Source of the DNA: JAWXBK01 sp034439975 | GTDB lineage: Bacteria; Pseudomonadota; Alphaproteobacteria; Dongiales; Dongiaceae | Reading direction: 5' to 3' | Length of the DNA stretch: 50,165 nt | NCBI GenBank assembly: GCA_034439975.1 | Contig: JAWXBK010000055.1 | Location: 1 to 50,165, forward strand | In this document: piece by piece, positions 17,802-26,819 of the stretch | Numbering within the stretch: position 1 is the first letter of the stretch | Layout: each line of letters starts with the position of its first letter | Position numbers and translations under genes: made by a program | Notes under the pieces: model-generated | What the model saw: the letters and a program-made list of their open reading frames with translations, nothing else | What the model was told of the DNA's origin: nothing | The model's database searches: none

Positions 17802-18473
17802 CTACTCGCCAAGCGCGAGTTCCGCAGCGCGCCGAATCAGCGGATCGCGATCACCCGCCGCCCTCTCGAGTAAATCCCGCCCGTAGATCGTGCCGAGCAG
17901 TCGGGCGATCGCTCGCGCATAACCACCGTCTGCCTCGAACGCCTCCCGGAACGGGGCGTTGTTCGGATCGCGATAGGGGTCGTAACCGAACGTCACCATG
18001 AAATCGAATGGGGCGGGGATCGTGCCGGAAAAGGAGCGCTCGATGGTTCCGCCTTCGGTTTGGAGCCTGATCGTGCCGCCCAGGATCGCCGACCGATAGG
18101 TCGTGTCGCGGATCCGGATTCCGTCGATCGATGCGTCGTACAGGACCGCTTCGGTGCGTCCCGTCGCATCGATTGTGATCAGCATGGCGGTGTCGGCGCC
18201 GGCAACGATGGGAACATCGGCAAGGGCGAACAGGCGGGCGGCAAGGTCGGCAAAGGGCTGCGCGATATAGGGCAGGTTCTGTTGTGCCTCGGTCCCGCCA
18301 AACGCACTCGTCGCCTCATAGCGCTCCGTCACGGCGATCGCGACGCCGGATGCCACGCGTGCAGCGTCCAGGGCAGCGTCCTCGTCGGCCGCCCGGGCTG
18401 CGCCCATGGCGAACAGCATCGCCACAGCGACTGCCCCGATTCCGACTTGCCGCGCCGTCTTGTGAGTGCGCAT
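17802..18473 (-). CDS. Secreted protein of unknown function
   Basis: 223 residues from the ATG at 18473, chosen because AAGG lies six bases upstream; an ATG at 18479 is too close to that site. A clear Sec signal peptide ends in MGAARA|ADEDAA, so the protein is periplasmic. The rest shows no motif I know. The last 30 residues (YGRDLLERAAGDRDPLIRRAAELALGE) resemble one HEAT-like helical repeat. It is convergent with the ABC operon, 29 bases between stops. It is divergent from the flavoprotein gene at 18518, with only 44 bases between. Confidence 0.75.
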   Translation of the reverse strand: MRTHKTARQVGIGAVAVAMLFAMGAARAADEDAALDAARVASGVAIAVTERYEATSAFGGTEAQQNLPYIAQPFADLAARLFALADVPIVAGADTAMLITIDATGRTEAVLYDASIDGIRIRDTTYRSAILGGTIRLQTEGGTIERSFSGTIPAPFDFMVTFGYDPYRDPNNAPFREAFEADGGYARAIARLLGTIYGRDLLERAAGDRDPLIRRAAELALGE

Positions 18474-18517
18474 GGCCATCCTTAGAGTAGCGCGGCACAT
18501 GCGTCGGGGGGAGATCG

Positions 18518-20581
18518 ATGGCACGCGATCCGCGTTATGACATTCTTTTCGAACCGGTCCGGATCGGACCGGTGACGGCCCGCAATCGGTTCTATCAGGT
18601 GCCGCACTGCAATGGCATGGGCACCGCCAATCCGCGTGCCATGGCGGCGATGCGTGGCGTAAAGGCCGAAGGAGGCTGGTCGGTCGTCTGTACCGAGGAA
18701 TGCGAAATCCATCCTTCCGGCGACGTATCGCCCTATCACGAGGCGCGTCTATGGGACGATGACGACATTCCGGCTCTGGCCCTGATGGCGGATGAAGTCC
18801 ATCGCCACGGCTCGCTCGCCGGGATCGAGCTCACCCATAACGGCCCGACCGCAAGCAATGTCTATAGCCGTGAAGTGCCCATCGGTCCGGTGCATCAGCC
18901 ACTCTCGGGCTATTGGCCGACGCAGGCGCGCGCGATGGATCGGCAGGATATCAGGGACTATAGGCGCTGGCACCGCGATGCAGCGCTGCGCTCGATGAAA
19001 GCCGGGTTCGATATCGTCTATTGCTACGCCGCGCATGATTTGTCGCTGGCGATGCATTTTCTGCAGCGCCGCCGTAACGATCGTATCGACGAATATGGCG
19101 GCAGCCTCGAGAATCGCGTCCGTCTGTTCCGCGAGATCATCGAGGACGCCAAGGAAGCCGTCGGCCATCGATGCGGTGTCGTCGTGCGCTTCGCGACCGA
19201 CGAGATGATGGGCGACGACGGGATTGTTGCAGAGGCGGAGGGGCGGGACATCGTCGAGATGCTGGCCGAGTTGCCCGATCTCTGGGACGTCAATGTCAGC
19301 CCCTGGGTGAACGATTCGATTACCTCGCGTTTCAGCAAGGAAGGCCATCAGCTTCCTTTCACGGCGTTTGTGAAATCGGTCACCACCAAGCCCGTGGTGG
19401 GTGTCGGGCGCTTCACCTCGCCCGATACGATGGTGTCGCTGATCAAGAGCAAGACGCTCGACATGATCGGCGCGGCCCGGCCTTCGATTGCCGACCCGTT
19501 TCTGCCGGTCAAGATCGAAGAGGGACGGCTGGACGATATCAGAGAGTGCATCGGCTGCAATATCTGCGTTTCGGGCGATTACTCGATTGCCCATATGCGC
19601 TGCACACAGAATCCGACGATGGGTGAGGAATGGCGCAAAGGCTGGCACCCTGAACGGATTCAGACCAAGCAATCCGAAGATTCCATCCTCGTGGTCGGCG
19701 GCGGGCCAGCCGGCATGGAAGCCGCCCGGGCGCTGGGCGACCGTGGCTATCGCGTTGTGCTGGCGGAAGCCGGCGATGCGCTCGGCGGCCGTGTAACGCG
19801 CGAGGCGAAACTACCCGGCCTTGCGGAATGGGGGCGGGTGCGCGACTGGCGCATCCTTCAGCTCGATAAGAAGACCAATGTCGAAATCTATCTCGGCAGT
19901 ACCATGACGGCAACCGACGTGCGCGACTTTGACGCACAGCATGTCGTCATCGCGACCGGAGCGCATTGGGTGCCGACCGGCGTAGGCCGCTATAACCGTG
20001 CGCCGATTGCGGGGTTCGATAAAGGCCGGGTCTATACGCCGGACGACATTATGGCAGGCACCATTCCGGATGGGCCGGTGATCGTGTTCGACGACGACCA
20101 TTACTACATGGGCGGCGTGGTAGCGGAACGGATCAGGGCCGCCGGTCGCGAGGTCGCACTTGTGACACCGGCTGAGATCGCTTCGCAATGGACGCATTAC
20201 ACACTCGAATACGATCGCATCCAGCGCCATCTCCTGGAGCTCGGTATCGAACTCATCTGCAAGCACAATCTCTGGGCGCTTGAGAATGACGAGGCGGTGC
20301 TGCGTTGCGTCTATACGGGCCGCGAAGCGCGCCGACCTTGCGCGTCCGTAGTGTCGGTGACGATGCGGCTACCGGAGGATGCGCTCTACCGCGAGCTGAT
20401 TGCGGATGCAGGGGCACTTGAACCGGCTGGAATCAAGACCGTCCAGGCGATCGGCGATTGCTGGGCGCCGAGCACGATTGCGGCTGCCGTCTATGCCGGC
20501 CATCGCTATGCGCGAGAGCTCGATGCACCGCCGCTTGGCGACACGGTCGCCTTCAAACGCGAGCTGGTCCTCGGTCTTTGA
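18518..20581 (+). CDS. Trimethylamine dehydrogenase-like FMN/Fe-S/FAD oxidoreductase
   Basis: 687 residues, slightly shorter than trimethylamine dehydrogenase (about 730). Residues 1-340 form the FMN-binding TIM barrel. Cys31 in QVPHCNG matches the cysteine that binds FMN covalently in the methylotroph enzyme, and Tyr170/His173 match its catalytic Tyr/His. Cys344, Cys347, Cys350 and Cys362 bind a 4Fe-4S cluster. From residue 390 there is a dinucleotide-binding domain (VVGGGPAGMEAAR). The Tyr of the amine-binding cage is Glu61 here, and a cage Trp next to the cluster is Asp354, so the substrate probably differs from trimethylamine. Demethylation or deamination of another N-methylated compound is likely. 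It is convergent with the amine-oxidase pseudogene, overlapping by 29 bases. Confidence 0.88.
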   Translation: MARDPRYDILFEPVRIGPVTARNRFYQVPHCNGMGTANPRAMAAMRGVKAEGGWSVVCTEECEIHPSGDVSPYHEARLWDDDDIPALALMADEVHRHGSLAGIELTHNGPTASNVYSREVPIGPVHQPLSGYWPTQARAMDRQDIRDYRRWHRDAALRSMKAGFDIVYCYAAHDLSLAMHFLQRRRNDRIDEYGGSLENRVRLFREIIEDAKEAVGHRCGVVVRFATDEMMGDDGIVAEAEGRDIVEMLAELPDLWDVNVSPWVNDSITSRFSKEGHQLPFTAFVKSVTTKPVVGVGRFTSPDTMVSLIKSKTLDMIGAARPSIADPFLPVKIEEGRLDDIRECIGCNICVSGDYSIAHMRCTQNPTMGEEWRKGWHPERIQTKQSEDSILVVGGGPAGMEAARALGDRGYRVVLAEAGDALGGRVTREAKLPGLAEWGRVRDWRILQLDKKTNVEIYLGSTMTATDVRDFDAQHVVIATGAHWVPTGVGRYNRAPIAGFDKGRVYTPDDIMAGTIPDGPVIVFDDDHYYMGGVVAERIRAAGREVALVTPAEIASQWTHYTLEYDRIQRHLLELGIELICKHNLWALENDEAVLRCVYTGREARRPCASVVSVTMRLPEDALYRELIADAGALEPAGIKTVQAIGDCWAPSTIAAAVYAGHRYARELDAPPLGDTVAFKRELVLGL

Positions 20582-21847
20582 TCTTGTCGCGCATCTGGTA
20601 CCACCAGTAGAGGGCCTGCGCGCCGGCGAGGCCCAGCTTGCCGCCGGCACCGCGCAGCGAGAAGGGTGCGAGCATCTTGTAACGGTCGTCGCCTTCGGCG
20701 ATCGCGCCGGCGACCAGTTCGCCGGTCTTGGCCGTCTTCCCATCCCGTGCCCGCCATAGCCGAGCGTGTACCAGAGGCCGGGCTCCGCTTCGCCGACCAT
20801 CGGCATTTTGTGGATCGGATAGCCCATTGTGCCACCCCATGCGGTCTCGATCCTGACGTCGGCGAGCTGTGGATAGACCGCGAGCAGGCGCTGCCGCATG
20901 CGGGCTCGAAGGCCTGGCGGATTCTCGCCCCAGATCGCGATGCCGCCGCCGAATAGGATGCGGGTATCGGGCATCGGCCGGTAGTAATCGAAGTCGAAGC
21001 GCGAATCCGCAATCATCCAGTCGCCGCGGATCACATCTTTCATGCGCTCGCCGAGCGGCTCGGTGGCGATCACATAGGTCGCGACCGGCTGGATGGCCGC
21101 CGACATCGCCGGATGCAGGTCGCGGATGTATCCGCCGCAGGCGACGATGACATGTCGCGCGCGCAACTCGCCGTTTTCGGTTCGGATTGTCCAGCCCTTG
21201 TCGCCGCGTTCGATGCGGCGTGCTGGCGTCTGTTCGAAGATACGGCCGCCGCCCGCTTCAATCGCCTGCGCGACGCCGCGTGCATAGTTGAGGCAATGGA
21301 AGTGGAAGCCGTCCTTGCGATAGAGCCCGTCATAGTAACGGCGCGTAACCAGCGCCTCGCGCATCCGCTCGCGTGGCCAGAACTCCCAGCTTTCGCCGAG
21401 GACGCGGTTCAGTTCGTCGGCGTCGCGTTGGGCGCCCTCTGTATCGTCGGTCCACCAGGCTCTGATCATGCCGGTGTCGACCGGCTCGCAGGCAATCGAA
21501 TGGCGGTCGATGCGCTGTCGCACCAGCCGGATCGCCTCGCGGGTAAGTCCATAGAGCGCCAGTGCCTTGTCGTGGCCGACGCGCTTGATGACAGCGTTCA
21601 TACCGCCGGCAAATCCGGGCGAGACGAACCCGCCATTGCGGCCCGAGGCGCCCCAGCCGACCTTGCGCGCCTCAATCACCGTCACGTCCTTGCTGCGGCG
21701 CTCGATAAGACTGAGGGCAGCCGAGAGCCCGGCAAGACCTCCGCCAATGATGGCGACATCGGTTTCATGCTTGCCTTCCAAAGCAGGGCGGTCGGGCCCG
21801 GGCGTGCGGGTGCGGGCATAATAGCTGTCGATATGGTCGACGATCAC
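20553..21847 (-). pseudogene. FAD-dependent amine oxidase (DAO / PuuB-like), frameshifted
   Basis: The frame begins at GTG 21847, which overlaps the upstream stop as GTGA. It gives a DAO-type flavoprotein: Rossmann motif AIIGGGLAGLSAAL near residue 33, ASGRNGG, and the late GYGGHGMG motif. Right after that motif the frame goes wrong. The expected continuation (KTAKTGELVAGAIAEGDDRY, ending KIKDRGPARV) lies in another frame that stops at 20553. One missing base around 20736-20743 explains it. Unshifted, the protein would be about 430 residues and like gamma-glutamylputrescine oxidase or glycine/sarcosine-type oxidases. It may be a true recent mutation or an assembly error. Confidence 0.82.
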
Positions 21848-22842
21848 GGGATGAGCTTTACAAGTTGTTTGCCGATGTTGCCGCCCTTTAGCATCGAGAT
21901 GAAGGCGGTGGGGGCGTTCTCGATACCCTGAGCGATGGTTTCGCGCCAGACCAGCCGGCCTTCCTTCATCATTCGGGCGAAGTCGGCATGCGCCTTTCGC
22001 CAGAGATCCATCCGATCGGTGCAGATGAAGCCCTCATAGCGAATCCGGTTCACCAGGAACGGACGCGCATCGCGGATGGGATGCGGCTCGGGGGAATTGT
22101 AGCGTGAGATTAGTCCGCAGACCGGCACCCGGGCGAAACGCCGCAGCAGGGGCAGCACCGCATCGAAGATGGCGCCGCCCACATTCTCGAAATAGATGTC
22201 GATGCCGTCCGGCGTCGCAGCCGCGAGCGCGTCGCCGAAACCCTCGGATTTGTAATCTACACAATGATCGAACCTGAGCTCGTCGGTAACGAAGCGGCAT
22301 TTTTTGGGTCCGCCGGCGATACCGATAGTGCGGCAGCCCGCGTCGCGTGCAAGCTGCCCGACCAGCGAACCGACCGCACCGGCGGCCGCCGATACGACCA
22401 CGGTCTCGCCGGGCTTCGGTTGGCCGATATGCATAAACCCGATCCATGCAGTCGCGCCGACCATGCCGAGCGGTCCGAGGGCTGCGGTAATGGAACCGCC
22501 CTGGGGATCGATCGGGGCCAGTTCGCTGACCGGTACGACGGCATGGGTCTGCCAGCCGAGATAGCCATGCACAAATTGGCCGGGCCGAAACTTCGGATCG
22601 TTCGATGCCACGATCTCGCCGACCGTGTCGCCCGGCATCACATCGTTCAGCGCGGTCGGTTCGACATAGGAGCGCGCATCGTCCATCTGACCGCGCATGT
22701 AAGGATCGACCGAAAGATAGTGGACGCGTATCAGCGCCTCGCCCGGCCCCGGCTGCGGCCGTTCGACGAATTGAAAACAGTCTTCGGTGACCCAGCCGGC
22801 CGGGCGTTGGCGCAGCAGGATCCTGCGATGGGTCTCGGTCAT
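21844..22842 (-). CDS. NADPH-dependent medium-chain reductase (CurA / YncB-like)
   Basis: 332 residues. This is a zinc-independent MDR-family protein of the leukotriene B4 12-hydroxydehydrogenase / curcumin reductase group. The N-terminal half has VDPYMRGQM, typical of this group, and the NADPH-binding loop is SAAAGAVGSLVGQLA (near residue 150). It reduces C=C bonds conjugated to a carbonyl, using NADPH, in the cytoplasm. It lies 23 bases after the MFS gene and overlaps the amine-oxidase frame, so it belongs to the same operon. Confidence 0.92.
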   Translation of the reverse strand: MTETHRRILLRQRPAGWVTEDCFQFVERPQPGPGEALIRVHYLSVDPYMRGQMDDARSYVEPTALNDVMPGDTVGEIVASNDPKFRPGQFVHGYLGWQTHAVVPVSELAPIDPQGGSITAALGPLGMVGATAWIGFMHIGQPKPGETVVVSAAAGAVGSLVGQLARDAGCRTIGIAGGPKKCRFVTDELRFDHCVDYKSEGFGDALAAATPDGIDIYFENVGGAIFDAVLPLLRRFARVPVCGLISRYNSPEPHPIRDARPFLVNRIRYEGFICTDRMDLWRKAHADFARMMKEGRLVWRETIAQGIENAPTAFISMLKGGNIGKQLVKLIP

Positions 22843-22865
22843 GATGTGCTTGTTTGCTCCGGCGA

Positions 22866-24143
22866 TCAGGCGATGTCTTCGGTCTTGGGAACCTTCGGGC
22901 GTTCTTCGCTCTCAGGCTCACTACGCGGATCGAGTTCGGGCGCGCCCCATGTAGCCGCGGTCTGCGGAACCGCGACATAGTTGCTTTGCTCCGTAACCGA
23001 TTTCGCTTCGCGGCGTATCATTCGATACGCCACGAAGGCAGCGATCAGAATGAGGCTGGCGGCGGTGAACATGAACAGTCCGTCCGCGCTGAGCGGCCGG
23101 ATGAGAATGCCACCAACGGTTGGGCCGAGGCTGGCGCCGACACCCCAGGCGAACAGCAGCCCGGCGCTCGTCGCGACGAAATCCTTCTTCTCGACATAGT
23201 CGCTCGCCTGTCCGACCGCGAGTGCGTAGAGCGGCGCCAGCAAACCTTCGAGCAGAAAATAGAGCGCAAGCAGCCACCAGAACGACCGATCGCCAAGGAA
23301 GACCAGCGCGATACTGGTTGCAGCGGCCCCCAGCGCGCTCGCAAGCATCAGCGGCCGGCGACCGAGCCGGTCGGCGAGGTGTCCGATGGGAAACTGAATC
23401 ACCAGTCCCGCGATGACGGCGAGGCTGAAAACGATCGATAGCTGGGCGGTCGAGTAACCTTTCTCCTCCGTGTAGAACGGCAGGAGCGCATAGATCGACG
23501 TGGGCACCAGTCCGGAGGCGAACGAAACGATCGTGCCGGTCGGTGAAATCGAGTAGAGCCGGCGGATGCCGAAATGTTCGCGATGCGAAATTTCCGGGTT
23601 GCGGATTTTCGTCAGCGACATCGGGACTAGGGAAAAGGCGATCAGCATCGTGATCATCACGAACAGGATCTGACCGGTTGGATCCTCGATGTTGAGCGCC
23701 AGCGGCCCTAGTCCGCTGGCCGCCCAGGTCACCGCCATGTAGAGCGCGAAAACGCGGCCGCGATTCTGCGTCGTCGCTTTGTCGTTGAGCCAGCTTTCGA
23801 CGATGACCACGAGGCCGGCCACGCCATAGCCGACGATCACGCGCAAGCCGATCCAGAAATAGGCGTCGGTGAACAGGATGTGCAGCAGGGTGGAGTTGGC
23901 GGCGACCACGGCAAATACGCCGAAGGCGCGGATATGGCCGACGCGGTCTATGATCTTATGGCAGGTGAGCGTTCCGACGAGGAAGCCACCGTAATAGGCC
24001 GAACTGATGAGACCGATGACTTCCGGCGCGACGCCGCGGCGGGCAAGCTGCAGGCCGATCAGCGGCGACAGGATGGCGAGCGCGGCGTCCAGCAGGACGA
24101 CGGCCAGCAACACCTGCATGACGGTCGGCAAGGTCTTGCGCAT
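22866..24143 (-). CDS. MFS transporter, YcaD-like
   Basis: 425 residues with 12 predicted membrane segments. The family motif between segments 2 and 3 appears as GFLVGTLTCHKIIDRVGHIRAFG, and the equivalent in the second half is GHLADRLGRRP. The cytoplasmic tail of about 45 residues is charged. The YcaD/sugar-type subfamily has no settled substrates. Its place between the acyl-CoA dehydrogenase and the reductase suggests uptake or release of the compound handled by this operon. Confidence 0.9.
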   Translation of the reverse strand: MRKTLPTVMQVLLAVVLLDAALAILSPLIGLQLARRGVAPEVIGLISSAYYGGFLVGTLTCHKIIDRVGHIRAFGVFAVVAANSTLLHILFTDAYFWIGLRVIVGYGVAGLVVIVESWLNDKATTQNRGRVFALYMAVTWAASGLGPLALNIEDPTGQILFVMITMLIAFSLVPMSLTKIRNPEISHREHFGIRRLYSISPTGTIVSFASGLVPTSIYALLPFYTEEKGYSTAQLSIVFSLAVIAGLVIQFPIGHLADRLGRRPLMLASALGAAATSIALVFLGDRSFWWLLALYFLLEGLLAPLYALAVGQASDYVEKKDFVATSAGLLFAWGVGASLGPTVGGILIRPLSADGLFMFTAASLILIAAFVAYRMIRREAKSVTEQSNYVAVPQTAATWGAPELDPRSEPESEERPKVPKTEDIA

Positions 24144-24212
24144 GGCTCCCCCGTTACGCCGCCAGCATCGTCCGGCGGGCTTGGGGCTGGCAAGGCCCGG
24201 GCCCCCAGGGCG

Positions 24213-25388
24213 TCAGTCGATCAGGGTATCGAGCCCGCGCTTATAGAGGCCGTTGGCGACGATCAGCCGCTGGATCTCGCTGGTGCCTTCCCAGATGCGG
24301 TCGACCCGCAGCTCGCGGAAATAACGCTCGGCGACGTTCTCCCGCATGTAGCCGCGCCCGCCGAAGATCTGCACAGCGCGGTCGGCAACGCGGTTCGCCA
24401 TCTCCGAGGCATAGAGCTTGGCCATCGAGCATTGGGCGTGGCTGACCTTGCGATCGGCGCCGGCGTCGATTTCTTCCGCGGTCCGGTAGGTGATCAGACG
24501 CGCCGCCCAGAGCTCGGTCGCGCTATCTGCGAGCATGAATTGGATCGACTGGTAGTTGGCGATCGGTTCACCAAAGGCGATGCGCTGCTTTGCGAAGGCG
24601 GTCGCCTCGTCGATCAACCGGCTTGCCGCCCCGCAGCAGCGCGCGGCGATGCCGAGACGCTCATAGCGGAACCAGTCATAGGTAAACTCCATCCCTTCGC
24701 CCTCCTTGCCGATCAGGTTGCGCGCCGGGACGCGCACATTCTCGAAACGATAGATCGGATGGTGCGACGAATAGGTATGCATATAGGCCGGGGTGCGCAC
24801 CAGCACGACGCCCGGCGTATCGATGTCGACGAAAAAGAGAGCGTGCTTGCCCGCGTTGGGTCCGCCATCCAGTTTTGCCTGGAAGACGAAATGGTCAGCC
24901 TTGTTCGCGCTGGTGACGTGCCATTTCTCACCGTTGAGGACATAGTCGTCGCCCTCGCGCCGCGCCGTCGCTCTGATCGCCTCGACGTCCGATCCGGCAT
25001 GTTCCTCGGTGATCGCGTAGCACTCGTTGCGCTCGCCGCGAATGTTCGGCTTCACCCAGGTTTCCATCTGATAGTCGGAGCAGGGGCCGATCATCCAGGG
25101 CGGCGTCGAGTGAAAGCACCAGCCGAGCCCGTTGGTGACGCGACCGATCTCTTCCTGCACGACGGCCTGCTCGAGCGCGGTCATGCCGGCACCGCCATAC
25201 TCCTTCGGCACCGAGATGCCGTGCAGGCCGAGCGCGTTCGCCTTGCGATAATGTTCGGCGCGGACGTCCGCCGGAATCTCGCCGCCGTTCATTTCGGCAT
25301 GGGTTTCCCAGGGAATGACATCCTCGGCGAGGAATGTGCGCAGTTTCTGCTTCAACGCGCGCAGATGCGCGGGCAGCGGATAGGTCAT
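24213..25388 (-). CDS. Acyl-CoA dehydrogenase
   Basis: 391 residues, the standard length. The FAD- and substrate-binding sequence CYAITEEHAGSDVEAI (near residue 130) is present. The C-terminal IFGGRGYMREN and the catalytic Glu367 in RIWEGTSEIQR are also present. It oxidises an acyl-CoA to the 2-enoyl-CoA, passing electrons to ETF. It begins 34 bases after the Rieske stump and 69 bases before the MFS gene, so it was probably the second gene of the original operon. Confidence 0.94.
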   Translation of the reverse strand: MTYPLPAHLRALKQKLRTFLAEDVIPWETHAEMNGGEIPADVRAEHYRKANALGLHGISVPKEYGGAGMTALEQAVVQEEIGRVTNGLGWCFHSTPPWMIGPCSDYQMETWVKPNIRGERNECYAITEEHAGSDVEAIRATARREGDDYVLNGEKWHVTSANKADHFVFQAKLDGGPNAGKHALFFVDIDTPGVVLVRTPAYMHTYSSHHPIYRFENVRVPARNLIGKEGEGMEFTYDWFRYERLGIAARCCGAASRLIDEATAFAKQRIAFGEPIANYQSIQFMLADSATELWAARLITYRTAEEIDAGADRKVSHAQCSMAKLYASEMANRVADRAVQIFGGRGYMRENVAERYFRELRVDRIWEGTSEIQRLIVANGLYKRGLDTLID

Positions 25389-25422
25389 GGGGAAATCCGT
25401 CGGTTAGAGGTTGAGCGGTCGA

Positions 25423-25881
25423 TCAGGCCGCTTCTTGGATCATTGCCGCATTGACGGCGTCCATCGTGCCGGTGGCGGGCGGCTCGGGCAAGGTGGCGAC
25501 CGGCAGCACGGAACGGACATAGCCGTGCATCTGCGCCAGGCACATTTCCTTCTCGGACAGGATGCCGCTGCCATAGCTCTCGGAACCGAGCCCTTCCTGC
25601 ACAGAACGGATCAGTTCCTCATCCTCGTGCTGAACCTGCGCGTTGATGCGCCAATTCAGATACTGCACGGCCTCGAGCGTGGGCGAGGGGTTCGGAAGCC
25701 GGTAGGCGCGGCTGCGAATCCGGCATTTGCCCGGCGCGGTCGGCACGACATGGAAGAAGTCGATCTGGTCGGGATACACGTCGAACGCAATGTTCGGTAG
25801 CAACGCGTAATAGGCCCAGGCGCGGCGCCTATCGACCGGTAGGTTACATTGAATGGCGGTACAGTCAATATTCGACTGATT
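25423..25881 (-). pseudogene. Rieske-type ring-hydroxylating oxygenase alpha subunit, C-terminal remnant
   Basis: The open frame gives 152 residues. From about LPVDRRRAWAYYALLPNIAF onward it reads as the C-terminal third of a Rieske non-haem iron oxygenase alpha subunit. The NIAFDVYPDQIDFFHVVP core strand and the QHEDEELIRSVQEGL helix both fit. The Rieske 2Fe-2S domain (CxH...CxxH) and the mononuclear iron ligands are absent, and the frame is closed by TGA at 25882-25884. The intact gene would be 380-430 residues, so about two thirds is lost upstream. I infer the GbcA/Stc type (N-demethylation of betaines) from neighbours and weak sequence resemblance. No homologous upstream part is visible in any frame nearby. 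Confidence 0.8.
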
Positions 25882-26025
25882 TCAGAAAGAAAAATTGGCC
25901 ATCCGGACCAAAGGCTCGGGCCAGTTCCCGCGTGCCACGGCGAACAAATCCACATAACGGTTGATGCAATCCCGGCATTGCGTCCCATGCTTCCGGCCCT
26001 TCTGTCGAGAGCACCGGTCACCGCC

Positions 26026-26714
26026 ATGGAACTCACCCCCGATTCCGCATTGTCCGGCCAGGGAATGATCGGACACGCGACGTATCTGCTGCTCGTCGTC
26101 TCCATGATGATGCGCAACATGCTGTATCTGCGGATCATCGTTATTCTGTCCGCACTCGTCGGCATCACATACTCATCCGTCATTCTCCACGATCCGGTCG
26201 GCACGTTCTGGGAAAGCCTCCTGGTTGCGGTGAACATCGTGCAGCTCGCGATCTCGCACATTCTCAACCGTCGCGCACGATTCTCGTTGGAGGAGGCCGA
26301 GTTTATGCAAGGCTGCTTTTCGGATCGTGGAGCCGCCCTGCGGCGCAAGCTGCTGAATCGAGGGGAATGGTTCTCGGGCAATCCGGGTGAGCGACTGACG
26401 ACAGAAGGTCAAACCGTTTCGCGGCTCATCTTTATTGCCAAAGGTGCGGCAGCGATCGAAAGCGCGGGTCAAGTGGTGGCGGTCTTTCCGGGGTGCCTGC
26501 GACTGGCAGTGCGATCCTGACCGAGCCTTCGCGCTATTGGGCCGTCGATGCGGCCGCGCTGCGGGCTCTGGTTCTTGCGAATCCGGAGTTTGCACACGCA
26601 CTCGAATCTGCATTCGCCCGAAGCATGCGCAACAAGCTGGTGCGTTCGAACAGGTTCATTGTCGAATCCGGTGGTGTTCGGTCGCAGCATGTTGCATCCG
26701 GCGGCGCCATCTGA
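26026..26714 (+). pseudogene. Popeye/cyclic-nucleotide-binding membrane protein, disrupted
   Basis: From ATG 26026 the first frame encodes about three membrane segments (ATYLLLVVSMMMRNML to VNIVQLAISHIL). It then enters a cNMP-binding fold (GEWFSGNPGERLTTEGQTVSRLIFIAKG) that breaks off after VVAVFPG near 26493. The fold resumes in another frame with VPATGSAILTEPSRYWAVDA and a C-terminal helix, ending at TGA 26712-26714. The core of the phosphate-binding cassette (a GEMS-type segment) is missing at the junction. A short deletion that is not a multiple of three fits best. The family senses cAMP-like ligands; this copy cannot bind one. Confidence 0.72.
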
Positions 26715-26753
26715 CGGTTACGGTAACGAATTCAGCAATCACCTGCTCGATGC

Positions 26754-26789
26754 AAAAGAAACCCCCCGCCCTCGGAAGGGCGGGGGTTT
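26754..26789 (-). terminator. Intrinsic terminator of the PotD/PotF-type gene
   Basis: CCCCCGCCCT (26763-26772) pairs with AGGGCGGGGG (26777-26786) around a 4-base loop. Read on the minus strand, the stem is followed by TTTCTTTT. It lies about 30 bases after the minus-strand stop at 26820. It could also end plus-strand transcripts from the broken gene. Confidence 0.85.
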
Positions 26790-26819
26790 GAAACGGATGG
26801 AAGAGAGAGTTCGGCAGTT

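Noticed and set aside
17766..17808. Inverted repeat CGAGTAGC/GCTACTCG around the two convergent stop codons
   Set aside because: The loop is 27 bases with no T-run; pairing is short and may be chance.
23880..25454. 524-codon plus-strand open frame
   Set aside because: Antisense to the acyl-CoA dehydrogenase and MFS genes; no motif and biased composition.
25656..26381. 241-codon minus-strand frame spanning the Rieske stump and broken cNMP gene
   Set aside because: It covers two unrelated remnants in wrong frames; the translation matches neither family.
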